A stretch of 64,000 nt of DNA from positions 186,001-250,000 of the forward strand of contig JARGSG010000231.1 of assembly GCA_030374805.1 (NCBI GenBank), read 5' to 3'. Under the pieces are notes generated by a model. That model saw only the letters and a program-made list of their open reading frames with translations, made no database searches and was not told the DNA's origin. This DNA is from Gracilaria gracilis (taxonomy: Eukaryota; Rhodophyta; Florideophyceae; Gracilariales; Gracilariaceae). Every line of letters begins with the position of its first letter. Position 1 is the stretch's first letter. Both the position numbers and the translations under genes were made by a program. Shown piece by piece: positions 18,698 through 28,169 of this stretch.

Positions 18698-21600
18698 TTA
18701 TTCAACTTGAAACTGGGCAGAAACTAGATGGCCGTGGACAGTGAGTATCGCCAGCGTACCACCTTGCGTATTGTAGTCCCAAGCGAGATGCTGGAATACT
18801 GTCTCAGTTGTTCCAAGCAGTTCTCGTGAATCGATCCAAAGTTCAGAACCCACCACGAACGGACGTCTTTTCGCAACTACACTCAGCGACGAACTTGATC
18901 GCCAATGCCACTCACCGAATCTTTCGCCCTTCAAGGTTCCATTCCTTAGAGGCTCACTCCACTCAATGTGAACGACATTGCCCTCGCTGAACTTCATCCG
19001 CATCATCATGATGGGCCTTATATGGACACGGTTCTTACCACAGTAGATAGATGCACAACACTGCCCGGAGTTCACGTCCCAAACTTTCAGTTGCGAATTA
19101 TCGAACGAACATATGAAGCGCCCATCGTCCGACAAGGCCAATCTCTCGATCTCATATAAGAGCCTCATGAGGAGCGTCTTGTCATTATACTCAGCAAGAA
19201 TTCGGTATGCATCTGAGTTCTTGGTGTCCCAAAAGAGTAACTCTTGGTCTGTGCAGGCCACTAAGTTCGAACCGTCCACATTCAGTGCTGCTGTGCACAA
19301 CTTTCGGCCGCAAGGTGCCGACAACACAGAAATAAGCTCCTGTTTGTGCAGCGATATTTTCCATAGCTGTACTTCATGTTCGTAAACGGCAGCCAGCACT
19401 TCTCCTTCTGCTGCCCATGCCAAGTCCACAGCGTGACCTCGCCTATTCTTTCCATTCTCTGCGCAAAGAAGCCTTCCCTTCGCCTCGCGCCTTCCATTGG
19501 GGCTCCATAAACCAAGGCCATCATCACAAAGAGTTGCAAGCATTGTCCCACTTTCGCACCACCGCACAAATCTCCAATGCTCCTTGCTGTTCCCGTATTC
19601 TAGTGTTGGAGATACTTGAACTACTCGCACCGCACCCAAATAGCAGATAGCGGCCAGCCTCTTCCCATCTCTTGACCATCTCACGTCATAAATACTTTTA
19701 AAGCTCCTATACTCTTTCTTCATCTGCCTGGCTTCGTCAGCTTTCCAGATAGTCAAACCCAAAGCCCCCCCGGTCGCTAACCGAAGTCCATCGTCTGACC
19801 ACTTCAACGAAAAGCATCGTTCGTTCGTGTTGAACACTAGCTTCACACTCTCACCCGTCACGTCCCAAACACATGTTTCCCTAAAATAGGATGTCGCTAT
19901 CATGTTTTTGCTCGACCATGCCATGTGTATCCATACTTTCGTTTTCCCCACAGGAAAGGAATTCATAATGGACCTGCTGTTTACGTTCCATAAGTAAACA
20001 AATCCATTGCCACATGCAACAGCCACCGACCTCCCGTCGCCGGACCAACACACACCTCTCACTCGACTCTTATTTCTTAGCTGACAAACTGGTTCCATTT
20101 TCTCATAGTCCGTCCTCCAGATTGCAATGTTCTTCCGCTTTTGATGTAATGCCAATAGATTTCCATCAGCAGAAAACACTCCAGCCCCTTTTCCATGCGA
20201 CAAACGCTTCTCACACTTCAATCGCTTCTTTTGTATCACATCCCATACTTCCACACTGCCGTTGGACAAGTATATGCTCAACTTGCTCCCGTTGTCACTT
20301 ACCGTACAATCGAAGACTACTTCCGAGGTTTCTATAGTCCATATGCATTTCCATCGTTCGTCATCATATGCTCTCCACACCTTGACTTCGGCGACATGTC
20401 GTGTATGAATAATGAAAACCGAACCATCTGTCCCAAACCATGCACATGTCACTGCACCCCCACGCATGTTCCGAATGCCGCTCAGAGGGCCGCCAGACGG
20501 TGAAAGATATCCTGCACCCGGCCTCACCCATGGTTTCTCAGCATGCAACGTGATTTCTTTCAAATACTCACCGATTCCATACACTTCTTTTCTTTCTATC
20601 AACCGCCCGTAAAGCTGGAACCATATCTCCCTTCCGTTGCGACCCACATACGGAGCTGCTAGTTTTACCGCCTCTTTGACACACTCCAAGGCTTCAATTG
20701 TGTTCAGTATCTTTGTCCTATAGGCTTCCTCCATGTTCTGCCGTATAAGTGTCTTCAATACACCTATTACGAGAAGATGATCCATAAATATCCGCCCAGT
20801 CCCACAAACACGAATCTGTTTAACCGTCCACCTAGGTGTCATTAACAACCACACAGCTTCCCCCACTGCACCCGCTCCAATCAAGAGTCTACATAAATTT
20901 TCATACAGATACAAATTTCTATCACCATCTACTATCCACCATTCCCGGTTTACTCCTCCTCCACACTCCGTTGTGACGGCGTAGGTATTTAGGAGTTGTG
21001 CATGGTATTCGCTCCTTCTTTCCTTTGCTCCTACCACAAAATGATCATAAACAAGATCGTGGAGGCGTATCCCCAAAATATCGCTTCCATTTTGAATACG
21101 GACTTCTTCCTTCAATACACCGACGTTTCTTAGGATCTTAATAAGATCTTCTGCCATATCCTCGTCCTCTACACCCCACAAACGTTTCAACATGCTTACG
21201 GGTGCAAACTGCTGTTTCTGAAGAACACAAAGAGACTGCACAATCTCTTCAAATGATTTTTCTGTTCTCCGACTCCACTCCTGACCATAATGTACCTCAC
21301 AGAACCACACTGCAGTGTCTAATAGATCTGACAGAGTCCTATATCCCGCCAGCTTGTGCTCTCGCAACTGTCTACGTTCACATCCCATTCTAGAAAGAAC
21401 TTTTGCAAATGGGTCGGTAAACATTTCCCCAACGTGCTTCAAAAGGGCTCCGGCAGCCGCCAGCGCAACAGGCAGACCGCCGCAATGCCCCAGAATTCTC
21501 TCAAAATGCTGCCGGTTCTCTCGTACTCTTGCGTCATTCTCACTCATCTGTGCGTTCTTCAATAACATCCTTTTCGACGTATCTGAGAATGGCCCACGTG

Positions 21601-22681
21601 TTTCAAATTCAATAACTTCACTCGCACAATTGCCCATTCTCGAGTCCCTTGATGTGAACACCATGTGACTGCCCTGGTGCAACAACAACATTTTCAAGCT
21701 ATGAACAACATCTAGGTTAATCTCTTTGTTCTGCCATACATCATCCACTATGAACAGAACCCTGTGACCCTCAAACCAACTACCAGCCTTTTGAAGGATT
21801 CTCGACAAATTCCGCTCAACCAACAGCTTCTTGGAAAGAGTTTCGCCTCCTGAAATTTCGACACAGAAACATACTTCCTCTGTAAGTTTCGCAACCCCGC
21901 CATCCATTCCAAGTGAGATTTCATAGATTCCACCAGTGAATCTTTCCCGAACATCCTTCAACTGTACCAGTTGCCGAGTAGCACAGCTTTTCCCAATCCC
22001 ACCTTCCCCTATTACTCCGATGCACGGTGAACAAGGTGAGCCACCGGATCTTAACACAGCATCTTTCAATCTTCCTTCATAAGTCACCGGTATTTCGTTC
22101 TCGTCCCTAGAGTCAAAATCAAAGACAAGGTTTTCCGGGTTTGGAATCACTCTTGTCTTGGACACAAATACGTCGCCTTCCGGCCTCGATACCGCATTCC
22201 TTATCTCCCTCAACTCGATGTGGTTTAGAACACCCCATGCCAAATCAAGATGGCTCCGCACCGAACTAAGATCCCCATCCGTACGGTTCGTGTTTTGTAG
22301 CGCCCTTCCTTTTATCGCCAGTTTCGACCACTTGCTCCTGCCCTGCTTTCGTTCTCGTGAAGAAGAGCTTGCGCGTTTTGATGCTTGGCCATCCGGAACC
22401 CTGTCAAGATGCTCACTCAACTTTTCCAATTCGGAGTTTGCATCTTCCACATGCTTTTGTGCCAACTGCAAACATTTTTCTACACCTGGGGTCGGTTTAT
22501 CCAACAGAGAGGAGTTTAGTCTATTGACTTCCTCGCAGATAACATCATGGGTGGCTACCAGTGTGTTGTATTCTGCAGGTTGCTGCTGAAACTTGCTCAG
22601 TCGATCACGAAATTCCGAGAGGCGGTTTGCAAGTATGTCAAGCAGCCCGATAACTGTTGATACGGCTCCAATCGCTTCCAT
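18698..22681 (-). CDS. NB-ARC / WD40 STAND protein (APAF-1-like layout)
   Basis: 1327 residues from the first ATG (22681). The open frame continues 17 codons upstream to a TTG that I do not use. Residues 1-110 are helical (MEAIGAVSTVIGLLDILANR then charged heptads), suggesting a helical signalling or oligomerisation domain. Near residue 225 is the P-loop GEGGIGKS. Around 313 comes kinase-2 VLFIVDDVW, then RNBS-B FTSRD, GLPVALAAAG, and near 540 LHDLVYDHF, the MHD-equivalent. This is a complete NB-ARC set. A helical segment with LLMTPRW resembles the APAF-1 helical domain. Residues ~740-1325 hold about ten WD40-type repeats (VYLWNV, LTIWKA, VQLWKI, LLFWDT, LKVWDV). It is predicted to be an intracellular sensor that oligomerises on ATP exchange, in cell death or immunity. 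No protease, kinase or TIR effector is fused. Confidence 0.93.
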   Translation of the reverse strand: MEAIGAVSTVIGLLDILANRLSEFRDRLSKFQQQPAEYNTLVATHDVICEEVNRLNSSLLDKPTPGVEKCLQLAQKHVEDANSELEKLSEHLDRVPDGQASKRASSSSRERKQGRSKWSKLAIKGRALQNTNRTDGDLSSVRSHLDLAWGVLNHIELREIRNAVSRPEGDVFVSKTRVIPNPENLVFDFDSRDENEIPVTYEGRLKDAVLRSGGSPCSPCIGVIGEGGIGKSCATRQLVQLKDVRERFTGGIYEISLGMDGGVAKLTEEVCFCVEISGGETLSKKLLVERNLSRILQKAGSWFEGHRVLFIVDDVWQNKEINLDVVHSLKMLLLHQGSHMVFTSRDSRMGNCASEVIEFETRGPFSDTSKRMLLKNAQMSENDARVRENRQHFERILGHCGGLPVALAAAGALLKHVGEMFTDPFAKVLSRMGCERRQLREHKLAGYRTLSDLLDTAVWFCEVHYGQEWSRRTEKSFEEIVQSLCVLQKQQFAPVSMLKRLWGVEDEDMAEDLIKILRNVGVLKEEVRIQNGSDILGIRLHDLVYDHFVVGAKERRSEYHAQLLNTYAVTTECGGGVNREWWIVDGDRNLYLYENLCRLLIGAGAVGEAVWLLMTPRWTVKQIRVCGTGRIFMDHLLVIGVLKTLIRQNMEEAYRTKILNTIEALECVKEAVKLAAPYVGRNGREIWFQLYGRLIERKEVYGIGEYLKEITLHAEKPWVRPGAGYLSPSGGPLSGIRNMRGGAVTCAWFGTDGSVFIIHTRHVAEVKVWRAYDDERWKCIWTIETSEVVFDCTVSDNGSKLSIYLSNGSVEVWDVIQKKRLKCEKRLSHGKGAGVFSADGNLLALHQKRKNIAIWRTDYEKMEPVCQLRNKSRVRGVCWSGDGRSVAVACGNGFVYLWNVNSRSIMNSFPVGKTKVWIHMAWSSKNMIATSYFRETCVWDVTGESVKLVFNTNERCFSLKWSDDGLRLATGGALGLTIWKADEARQMKKEYRSFKSIYDVRWSRDGKRLAAICYLGAVRVVQVSPTLEYGNSKEHWRFVRWCESGTMLATLCDDGLGLWSPNGRREAKGRLLCAENGKNRRGHAVDLAWAAEGEVLAAVYEHEVQLWKISLHKQELISVLSAPCGRKLCTAALNVDGSNLVACTDQELLFWDTKNSDAYRILAEYNDKTLLMRLLYEIERLALSDDGRFICSFDNSQLKVWDVNSGQCCASIYCGKNRVHIRPIMMMRMKFSEGNVVHIEWSEPLRNGTLKGERFGEWHWRSSSSLSVVAKRRPFVVGSELWIDSRELLGTTETVFQHLAWDYNTQGGTLAILTVHGHLVSAQFQVE

Positions 22682-23631
22682 GGTTCGATATTCATCAAGT
22701 ATTGCCGAGTCCGAACATATGACGAAGCGCAAAGCTTTCGTTCAGCTTCATCCCCGTTTGTTCGCAGAAGTAGGCGACGCCAGCAACAGGCTACAGCGAT
22801 GCAAGCCAGTGGCAGAAAAAAAGAAAGTCAAGTTTGGTGTATGCCCAGATATGAAGGCAAGGGGATATCTACCTTTTGAACCATGTCTGGTATTACCTCA
22901 CAAAAGCGAATGGCAAAGTCATCAAGCATTGAAGTGCATCCGCTCCAGCGCGAAACCAGCATTTCATCGCGTATCAGTGTAGTATCTCATCGCAAAACCA
23001 AGTGCGTTTTCTTGAAGTACTACCTTGCACAGTATCAGAATCTGTCCACTGTTTAGATATGCAGAGCTTGCCGAAAAGGGGAAAAGCTCTTGGGAAAGAA
23101 TGCACCGAACATGAGAAAGACACGCAACTCATTGCAGATTACGGACATCGAAAGATTGGACGTTCCACTAGACACACGCTTTCACAACTATTACCTTTGT
23201 AGTTGCGGTTGCGGACAGAGGCACAACGGTAGTGCGAAGATCAACCTGGGTTTGCCAGAGAAACAATACATTTGCAGATGCACCGAGGAGCAAATGGCAC
23301 CGGCGCTCACCGGCGCCCAATGGGCCAAATCCAAAGGCTTTCAAAGAACGAAGCGTGTCACACGATACAGCAATTGTCACGCCCAGAAATTGGGGCCACG
23401 AATGGGGACGCAGCGTGACAGGATTGACGCTACCAATCTGAGGCTAGCGCGATCTAATAAAGCTCATCCTCACCTTCTCTTCGCTCAGCGTTGCTTTCCG
23501 CGCCTACCTGCTCTCCGCCGGGTCTGCAAAGTGTGCGATTCCTCTCCCTCAGGTAAGGTTAGGCCCTTTTCTTCTCTTCTTTTCCGTTGCTCACTCTCGG
23601 TTCCGTCAGGAACCCAGCTAGGAACTTCCCA
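22682..23631. promoter_or_regulatory. Divergent upstream region, NB-ARC gene and TM9SF copy 3
   Basis: 950 bases between divergent starts. A likely 5'-UTR intron for the TM9SF gene lies at 23553-23609: donor CAG/GTAAGG, long pyrimidine tract, acceptor GTCAG. Removing it would place the ATG at 23632 close behind the junction. Other open frames here look like chance. Confidence 0.45.
23553..23609 (+). other. Putative 5'-UTR intron of TM9SF copy 3
   Basis: 57 bases with GTAAG donor, CTTTTCTTCTCTTCTTTTCC tract and CAG acceptor. The joined sequence has a stop in the frame that would enter from upstream, so it is non-coding. Confidence 0.5.
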
Positions 23632-25554
23632 ATGGAAAATGGCATCATTTCGTTAATGCTCTCAGTCGTTCTGTTCGCAGCGCTATCGCCATGTTGTGCC
23701 TTCTATCTTCCAGGTATAGCCATGAAGGATTATAGTGTCGGCGAGCCTGTTGAGGTTCTTGCGAATAGGCTCACTTCCCCCACAAGCACTTTGCCGTTCC
23801 CCTACTATAGTATCCCACTATGTAGGCCTGCAAAACGAGTTCGTTCTCGATCCGTCAATCTAGGACAAATTCTTCTTGGAGAGCGGGCGTTTCCAACCGC
23901 CTTCAATATAACTATGATGAACAACGTCAAATGTGTTCATATGTGCACAGTGCAGCTGAGCAAGGTCTCACGTCGTGGCGTAAAGAACCTCGTGTCCAGA
24001 ATCACCGAGAACTATTCTGCTCGCTTACATACTGATAACATGCCGCTTATCACTCGTTATTTAACCAATACAGGCCGATCCGCTTTTCGATTCGGATATC
24101 CTCTTGGCTTCACATCCGGTGACAAGGTGTACATTAACAATCACCTCACGCTTAAGATTCTCTATCACAAGCCCTCTTTAGAGGCAGGAGAAGCATTTGA
24201 CGCGCTCACTGCTAGTGAAAAGTATCGAGTCGTTGGTTTCGAGGTTCAACCGGCTTCAATGGTCCATAAGCTTGGCAGTGATGGTTCCATAAAGTCCTGT
24301 AGATCAGCTCAAGATGCCGCCCCAATGCAGGTCAAAGATGATTCTGATATTCCTTTTACATATGACGTGCAGTTTGAGGAATCTGAGATTGCCTGGGCTA
24401 CCAGATGGGACCCACTTCTCAATGCTGCCACAGAGATCAAAGAGATTCAATGGTTTTCTATTACAAACTCCTTAATGGTGTCCTTGTTTTTGTCAGCAAT
24501 TGTCGCAACCGTCATGTTGCGTACTGTTCTCAAAGACTTTGGACGGTATAACGCTATCGTGGATGATGATGAGGAGACTGAAATGACAGGTTGGAAGAAT
24601 ATTCATGGCGACGTTTTCCGTCCACCCAAGTACGCTACACTTCTTTCCATTTGTGTCGGCTCCGGAGCACAAGTTTTCGTTATGGCTGCTTTGACACAGG
24701 CCTTTGCTCTATTTGGATTCCTTTCACCTGCGAACAGAGGAGGGCTTCTTACTGCTCTTCTAACCATGTGGGTTTTGGCATCGTCGGTATCCGGATACTT
24801 CACCGCTCGAATCTACTCAGCTCTCGATACCGGAGTTTCTAGAAGGGTTGTTACTTTTGGAACTGCTCTCCTCTTCCCAGGTATCACTTTTGGGATCTTC
24901 TTCGCTCTCAACCTCGTAATGTGGTCAGTTGGCTCATCCGGTAGTGTCCCATTCACTACTCTGCTCCTTTTGCTGTTTATGTGGTTCGGTATATCTGTAC
25001 CTCTTGTATTTGCGGGTGCATTTGCTGGTTACCGGCACAAAACCTTGGAATTCCCTACAAGAACTCATCAAATACGGAGACAGATTCCTCCTCCTCCACT
25101 CGGCTTATCTCCATTTGTGTATTCTGCGCTCGCCGGTGTTCTGCCATTCGGTACAGTTTTCATGGAACTGGTTTTCGTTCTCAACTCTGTCTCAAGCGAT
25201 AGTGTCTATTATTTGTACGGAGCCATGGTTGCAGTGTTCATAATTCTCGTCATTACCTGCGCTGAACTAAGCATTGTATCAACATATTTATCTCTTTCTG
25301 CAGAGGACTGGAAGAGCCACTGGCACACTTCGTTCATAGGATGTGCTTCGGCAGGATTGTATGTATTTCTGTACAGTCTGTATTTTGCCCAATCCCAACC
25401 ACATAGCAATCGTGTTCCTCTTGTGAGCCGAATCGTATATATGTGCTGGAGCTTGGTGATGAGTGGGGCGTTCGCTCTGATGTGTGGAGCAATAGGATTT
25501 CTTTCCTCACTATGGTTTACACGGAAGATATATGCATCTATTCGAATAGACTAA
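23632..25554 (+). CDS. TM9SF: TM9SF nonaspanin, copy 3
   Basis: 640 residues from the ATG at 23632 (MENGIISLMLSVVLF). The open frame begins earlier at a TTG. The signal peptide ends near PCCAFYLPGIAMKDY, the family hallmark. Landmarks: LGQILLGER, VGFEVQPAS, RWDPLLN before TM1, GWKNIHGDVFRPP, SSGSVPFTT, FGISVPL and nine hydrophobic spans. It is closest to copy 1, sharing long blocks such as IQWFSITNSLMVSLFL. The C-terminus is SIRID: Arg replaces the Lys of the KxD COPI signal. Likely a Golgi/endosomal sorting receptor for membrane proteins with Gly-rich spans, as known for the family. Confidence 0.96.
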   Translation: MENGIISLMLSVVLFAALSPCCAFYLPGIAMKDYSVGEPVEVLANRLTSPTSTLPFPYYSIPLCRPAKRVRSRSVNLGQILLGERAFPTAFNITMMNNVKCVHMCTVQLSKVSRRGVKNLVSRITENYSARLHTDNMPLITRYLTNTGRSAFRFGYPLGFTSGDKVYINNHLTLKILYHKPSLEAGEAFDALTASEKYRVVGFEVQPASMVHKLGSDGSIKSCRSAQDAAPMQVKDDSDIPFTYDVQFEESEIAWATRWDPLLNAATEIKEIQWFSITNSLMVSLFLSAIVATVMLRTVLKDFGRYNAIVDDDEETEMTGWKNIHGDVFRPPKYATLLSICVGSGAQVFVMAALTQAFALFGFLSPANRGGLLTALLTMWVLASSVSGYFTARIYSALDTGVSRRVVTFGTALLFPGITFGIFFALNLVMWSVGSSGSVPFTTLLLLLFMWFGISVPLVFAGAFAGYRHKTLEFPTRTHQIRRQIPPPPLGLSPFVYSALAGVLPFGTVFMELVFVLNSVSSDSVYYLYGAMVAVFIILVITCAELSIVSTYLSLSAEDWKSHWHTSFIGCASAGLYVFLYSLYFAQSQPHSNRVPLVSRIVYMCWSLVMSGAFALMCGAIGFLSSLWFTRKIYASIRID

Positions 25555-25795
25555 TAACTCGACTTTCGAGACTTACTGTCAGATCTGCCTGCATTCTTCA
25601 GTCCTTGTTCACCATGATATGATGCCAGTTCGTAAACCGTACAGGAATGATGATAGATAACATGAAAGGGGTTTTCATGTGAAACGATAACGCCAACATA
25701 CACATAATCATTCAATAAATTAGTTATACAGTATCCATGCGAACTCTTCTATAACATTGATATGATTCCAAAAGCTTTGGCTGGTTTATCTGCAA

Positions 25796-27016
25796 TCAGG
25801 ATGGTAGCAGTAGACCATCTCCCGAGCGGGCTTCTATTAACTTCTCCTCCAGAGCGCCTATGACCCCCTGGTAAGAAGACCAATCTTGCGATGTAGTTAC
25901 TTTCCGAAAACCAAGAACCGCGGTCGCCGCAGCCGCCGTATCCGAGCCATGCGCTATGATAAACGTCTTGTCCTTCTGCACTTGGTTTAGAAGTGTATCC
26001 CGTTCTGCCTCGGATAATAATGCCCATAAGGCGCTGGCTTCAGTTTCGTCTGAAATAAGCAGAGCATCAATGTTACCATCGAGCAAGAGTTTCAGTTCCA
26101 GATTTATTCTCTCTCTTTCGATCGGCATCACTTTATATGCCAGCACGCTGCTGACATCGAATCTGGCGCGGGCCATTCGCTTCTTAAACTCAGAAAGAGC
26201 GCGTGGCTCTGGTGCGCCAATAAATTTGGGTATTGGGCAAAGAACCCTAGAGCCGCGTAGGGAATCATCATTGGTAAGGTAATCAGCAAGTCCTTCAGGA
26301 GATGGGTCTGGTGAAAGGATGTCAGGCGTGACTCCCAGAATCTGTTTCAAGATTAAACCATTTGTACCAAGCGTAGCAAAACGTACACGAGAAGCCCGGA
26401 GCATCAAAAGAGCTTGGTCATTCAATTCGCATATGGCTCGCAGTTTCTGCGCAAAAACCTCAATTGCTGTAGTGCATACGAAAGCAATTATATCATAGTC
26501 GCTGAGCCTCAAGATCGCCTCTTCTAGCTCGAAAATCTCTGCATCTGGAAGCGGCTTGTTAGAAATGAGCGGCGCGTGAATTGGGCGAGCGCTCTTCTCT
26601 ATAAGACGAGGACAAATCTGTGCTGCGTATGCTCTCGGAGCCGCTATGAGCACTCGACGATCCTCCAAGGGGTTGAGAGAAGCTCTGCATCTTAGATGAG
26701 GAGAATAAGCAGGTGCGAAAGTGACGAAGGCGAACATCAGTTGGAGGCGTCGTGCCGTGACGATGATTGCTTCGGGAAGACGACGTGCCGCAGAATGGGT
26801 TTCACCAGCGGGAGAAAGAGGCCGAGAATAAGCACTAGCGAACCTGCGAGGAAGGGGACTAATGCGGGAGGAGCGACTAAGTTGGCGCCCTCTGACGACG
26901 GCATTTCGTTTCGCCGGTTGTGCGTGAAGAAACACCTCGATTGCAGTCGACTTTGGAATTTCGACAAACGCTGAAGGCTTGCCAGGTGCAGCGGAAGGCC
27001 GGCTGTATTCGATCAT
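25796..27016 (-). CDS. UROS: Uroporphyrinogen-III synthase-like protein
   Basis: The C-terminal ~300 residues look like the two-domain HemD fold that closes hydroxymethylbilane to uroporphyrinogen III in haem, chlorophyll and bilin synthesis: RRVLIAAPRAYAAQICPRLI, DYDIIAFVCTTAIEVFAQKL (the 'WIIFTS..AV..F' position), RVRFATLGTNGLILKQ, SPDPSPEGLADYL, RVLCPIPKF, VSSVLAYKV, ALLISDETEASALWALL and FIIAHGSDTAAAA. HemD is very divergent in sequence, so the call rests on motif order. Start is uncertain. ATG at 27016 gives 406 residues with a long basic N-terminus. ATG at 26737 (MFAFVTFAPAYSPHLRCRAS) gives a more typical plastid transit peptide. A plastid location would suit a bilin-making alga. Confidence 0.6.
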   Translation of the reverse strand: MIEYSRPSAAPGKPSAFVEIPKSTAIEVFLHAQPAKRNAVVRGRQLSRSSRISPLPRRFASAYSRPLSPAGETHSAARRLPEAIIVTARRLQLMFAFVTFAPAYSPHLRCRASLNPLEDRRVLIAAPRAYAAQICPRLIEKSARPIHAPLISNKPLPDAEIFELEEAILRLSDYDIIAFVCTTAIEVFAQKLRAICELNDQALLMLRASRVRFATLGTNGLILKQILGVTPDILSPDPSPEGLADYLTNDDSLRGSRVLCPIPKFIGAPEPRALSEFKKRMARARFDVSSVLAYKVMPIERERINLELKLLLDGNIDALLISDETEASALWALLSEAERDTLLNQVQKDKTFIIAHGSDTAAAATAVLGFRKVTTSQDWSSYQGVIGALEEKLIEARSGDGLLLPS

Positions 27017-27387
27017 CGTTCTCAAAGGATTTTTCGTTCAGTACAGAAATGTATAGCTATACAGCCCGGCTTACACTGTGACGTCACGTCTTGTTTGTTT
27101 GTTGTGTACGTGTACACGTGCAACACACTTCAAATGTGTTGCTAGCGTGAAGTTCACTTGAACCGAAAGTTGCACCTGTGCACGGAACCGAGCAGATGCG
27201 AGATACACAGAGACGCCGCGCGTGATCTGTTGTTTCACCCTCAACTCCCGCTCGCTCACACCGGCTACTTCTTGTACATCTCTTTGAGCTACCGCCTTGT
27301 ATCGTGACTATCTCACTCGCACTGCCTCTGATTTCGGGGCGCTAAAGATTCTATTGGGTGTCTTTTCAGAACATCGGCAGCTCGACA
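27017..27387. promoter_or_regulatory. Divergent upstream region
   Basis: 371 bases between the UROS-like gene and the thioredoxin-like gene. It contains GTACGTGTACACGTGCA near 27105-27121, with overlapping ACGTGT / ACACGTG (G-box-like) elements. TCTTTTCAG at 27361-27369 could be an acceptor of a 5'-UTR intron. Confidence 0.35.
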
Positions 27388-27942
27388 ATGTGGTGGTTGT
27401 TCAATCGCTCCAAGAATGCACCCCGGAAAGAGAAGAGCCCCCTGCTCTACTTCTATGGCGTCGAGTGTACACATTGTGATCTAATGGAACCTTTGATGAA
27501 ACAGCTTGAAGAAGAAACAGGAATGACATTACGAAAGTTTGAAGTGTGGTACAATGACGACAATTTACGTTTGCTTCAAAAACTGGACAGGGATGGCGTT
27601 TGCAATGGTGTCCCGTTCTTCTATTCCAAAGTGAAGCGAGATTGGATTTGCGGCGCAACGATTTACCCTAACTTCAAAGCATGGGCGCTTGGTAAACCTC
27701 ATGAAAGGTTTCTAAGTCCACCTACAGAAGACAGCGAGGTTATGGGGCAGTTCAAGGGTTTCTTTGACCGCGTTAAGAATACTGGTTTCCAGGCACTCCG
27801 TGACCGTATGGAGGCCGGCAAGAGACTCGCAGGTGAGGAGAACAAGACCAGTCAATTGGGTGGGAAGGGTGCGTTTTCCTTCTACAGCGGTGTTCTAATT
27901 CCACAATCGGCAACAAGCACATGTCCTCGTACGAGAAGATAG
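27388..27942 (+). CDS. Thioredoxin-like fold protein with CTHC site
   Basis: 184 residues from the ATG at 27388 (MWWLFNRSKN). The frame is open 30 bases further upstream, to a GTG. The core reads PLLYFYGVECTHCDLMEPLM, a thioredoxin-like strand-CxxC-helix, then FEVWYNDDNLRLLQKLD and CNGVPFFYSK, where GVP supplies the cis-Pro position. The tail FKAWALGKPHERFL and a charged helix follow. No transmembrane span is obvious. A thiol oxidoreductase role is likely, but the partner is unknown. The C-terminus (STCPRTRR) is low-complexity. Confidence 0.75.
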   Translation: MWWLFNRSKNAPRKEKSPLLYFYGVECTHCDLMEPLMKQLEEETGMTLRKFEVWYNDDNLRLLQKLDRDGVCNGVPFFYSKVKRDWICGATIYPNFKAWALGKPHERFLSPPTEDSEVMGQFKGFFDRVKNTGFQALRDRMEAGKRLAGEENKTSQLGGKGAFSFYSGVLIPQSATSTCPRTRR

Positions 27943-28169
27943 ACCAACGCTGCCGAGTAGTTTAGTTTCTCAATCTGAAAGTCTGACTTTACTCTTTTAA
28001 GTAGAAATCTTTCAAGTAAAAATATATGCGAACTAGGCTCTCGATATGCCTCTCCGAAAGTGCAGGTATAGGCGGAACCATGACAGGTAATGATTTAGTT
28101 TAAGAGTTGAACGTTACGTGTGCCTAATACTTTAAGCAATCCTTCGCTGCTGCTTCATAGTTCAGCAAA

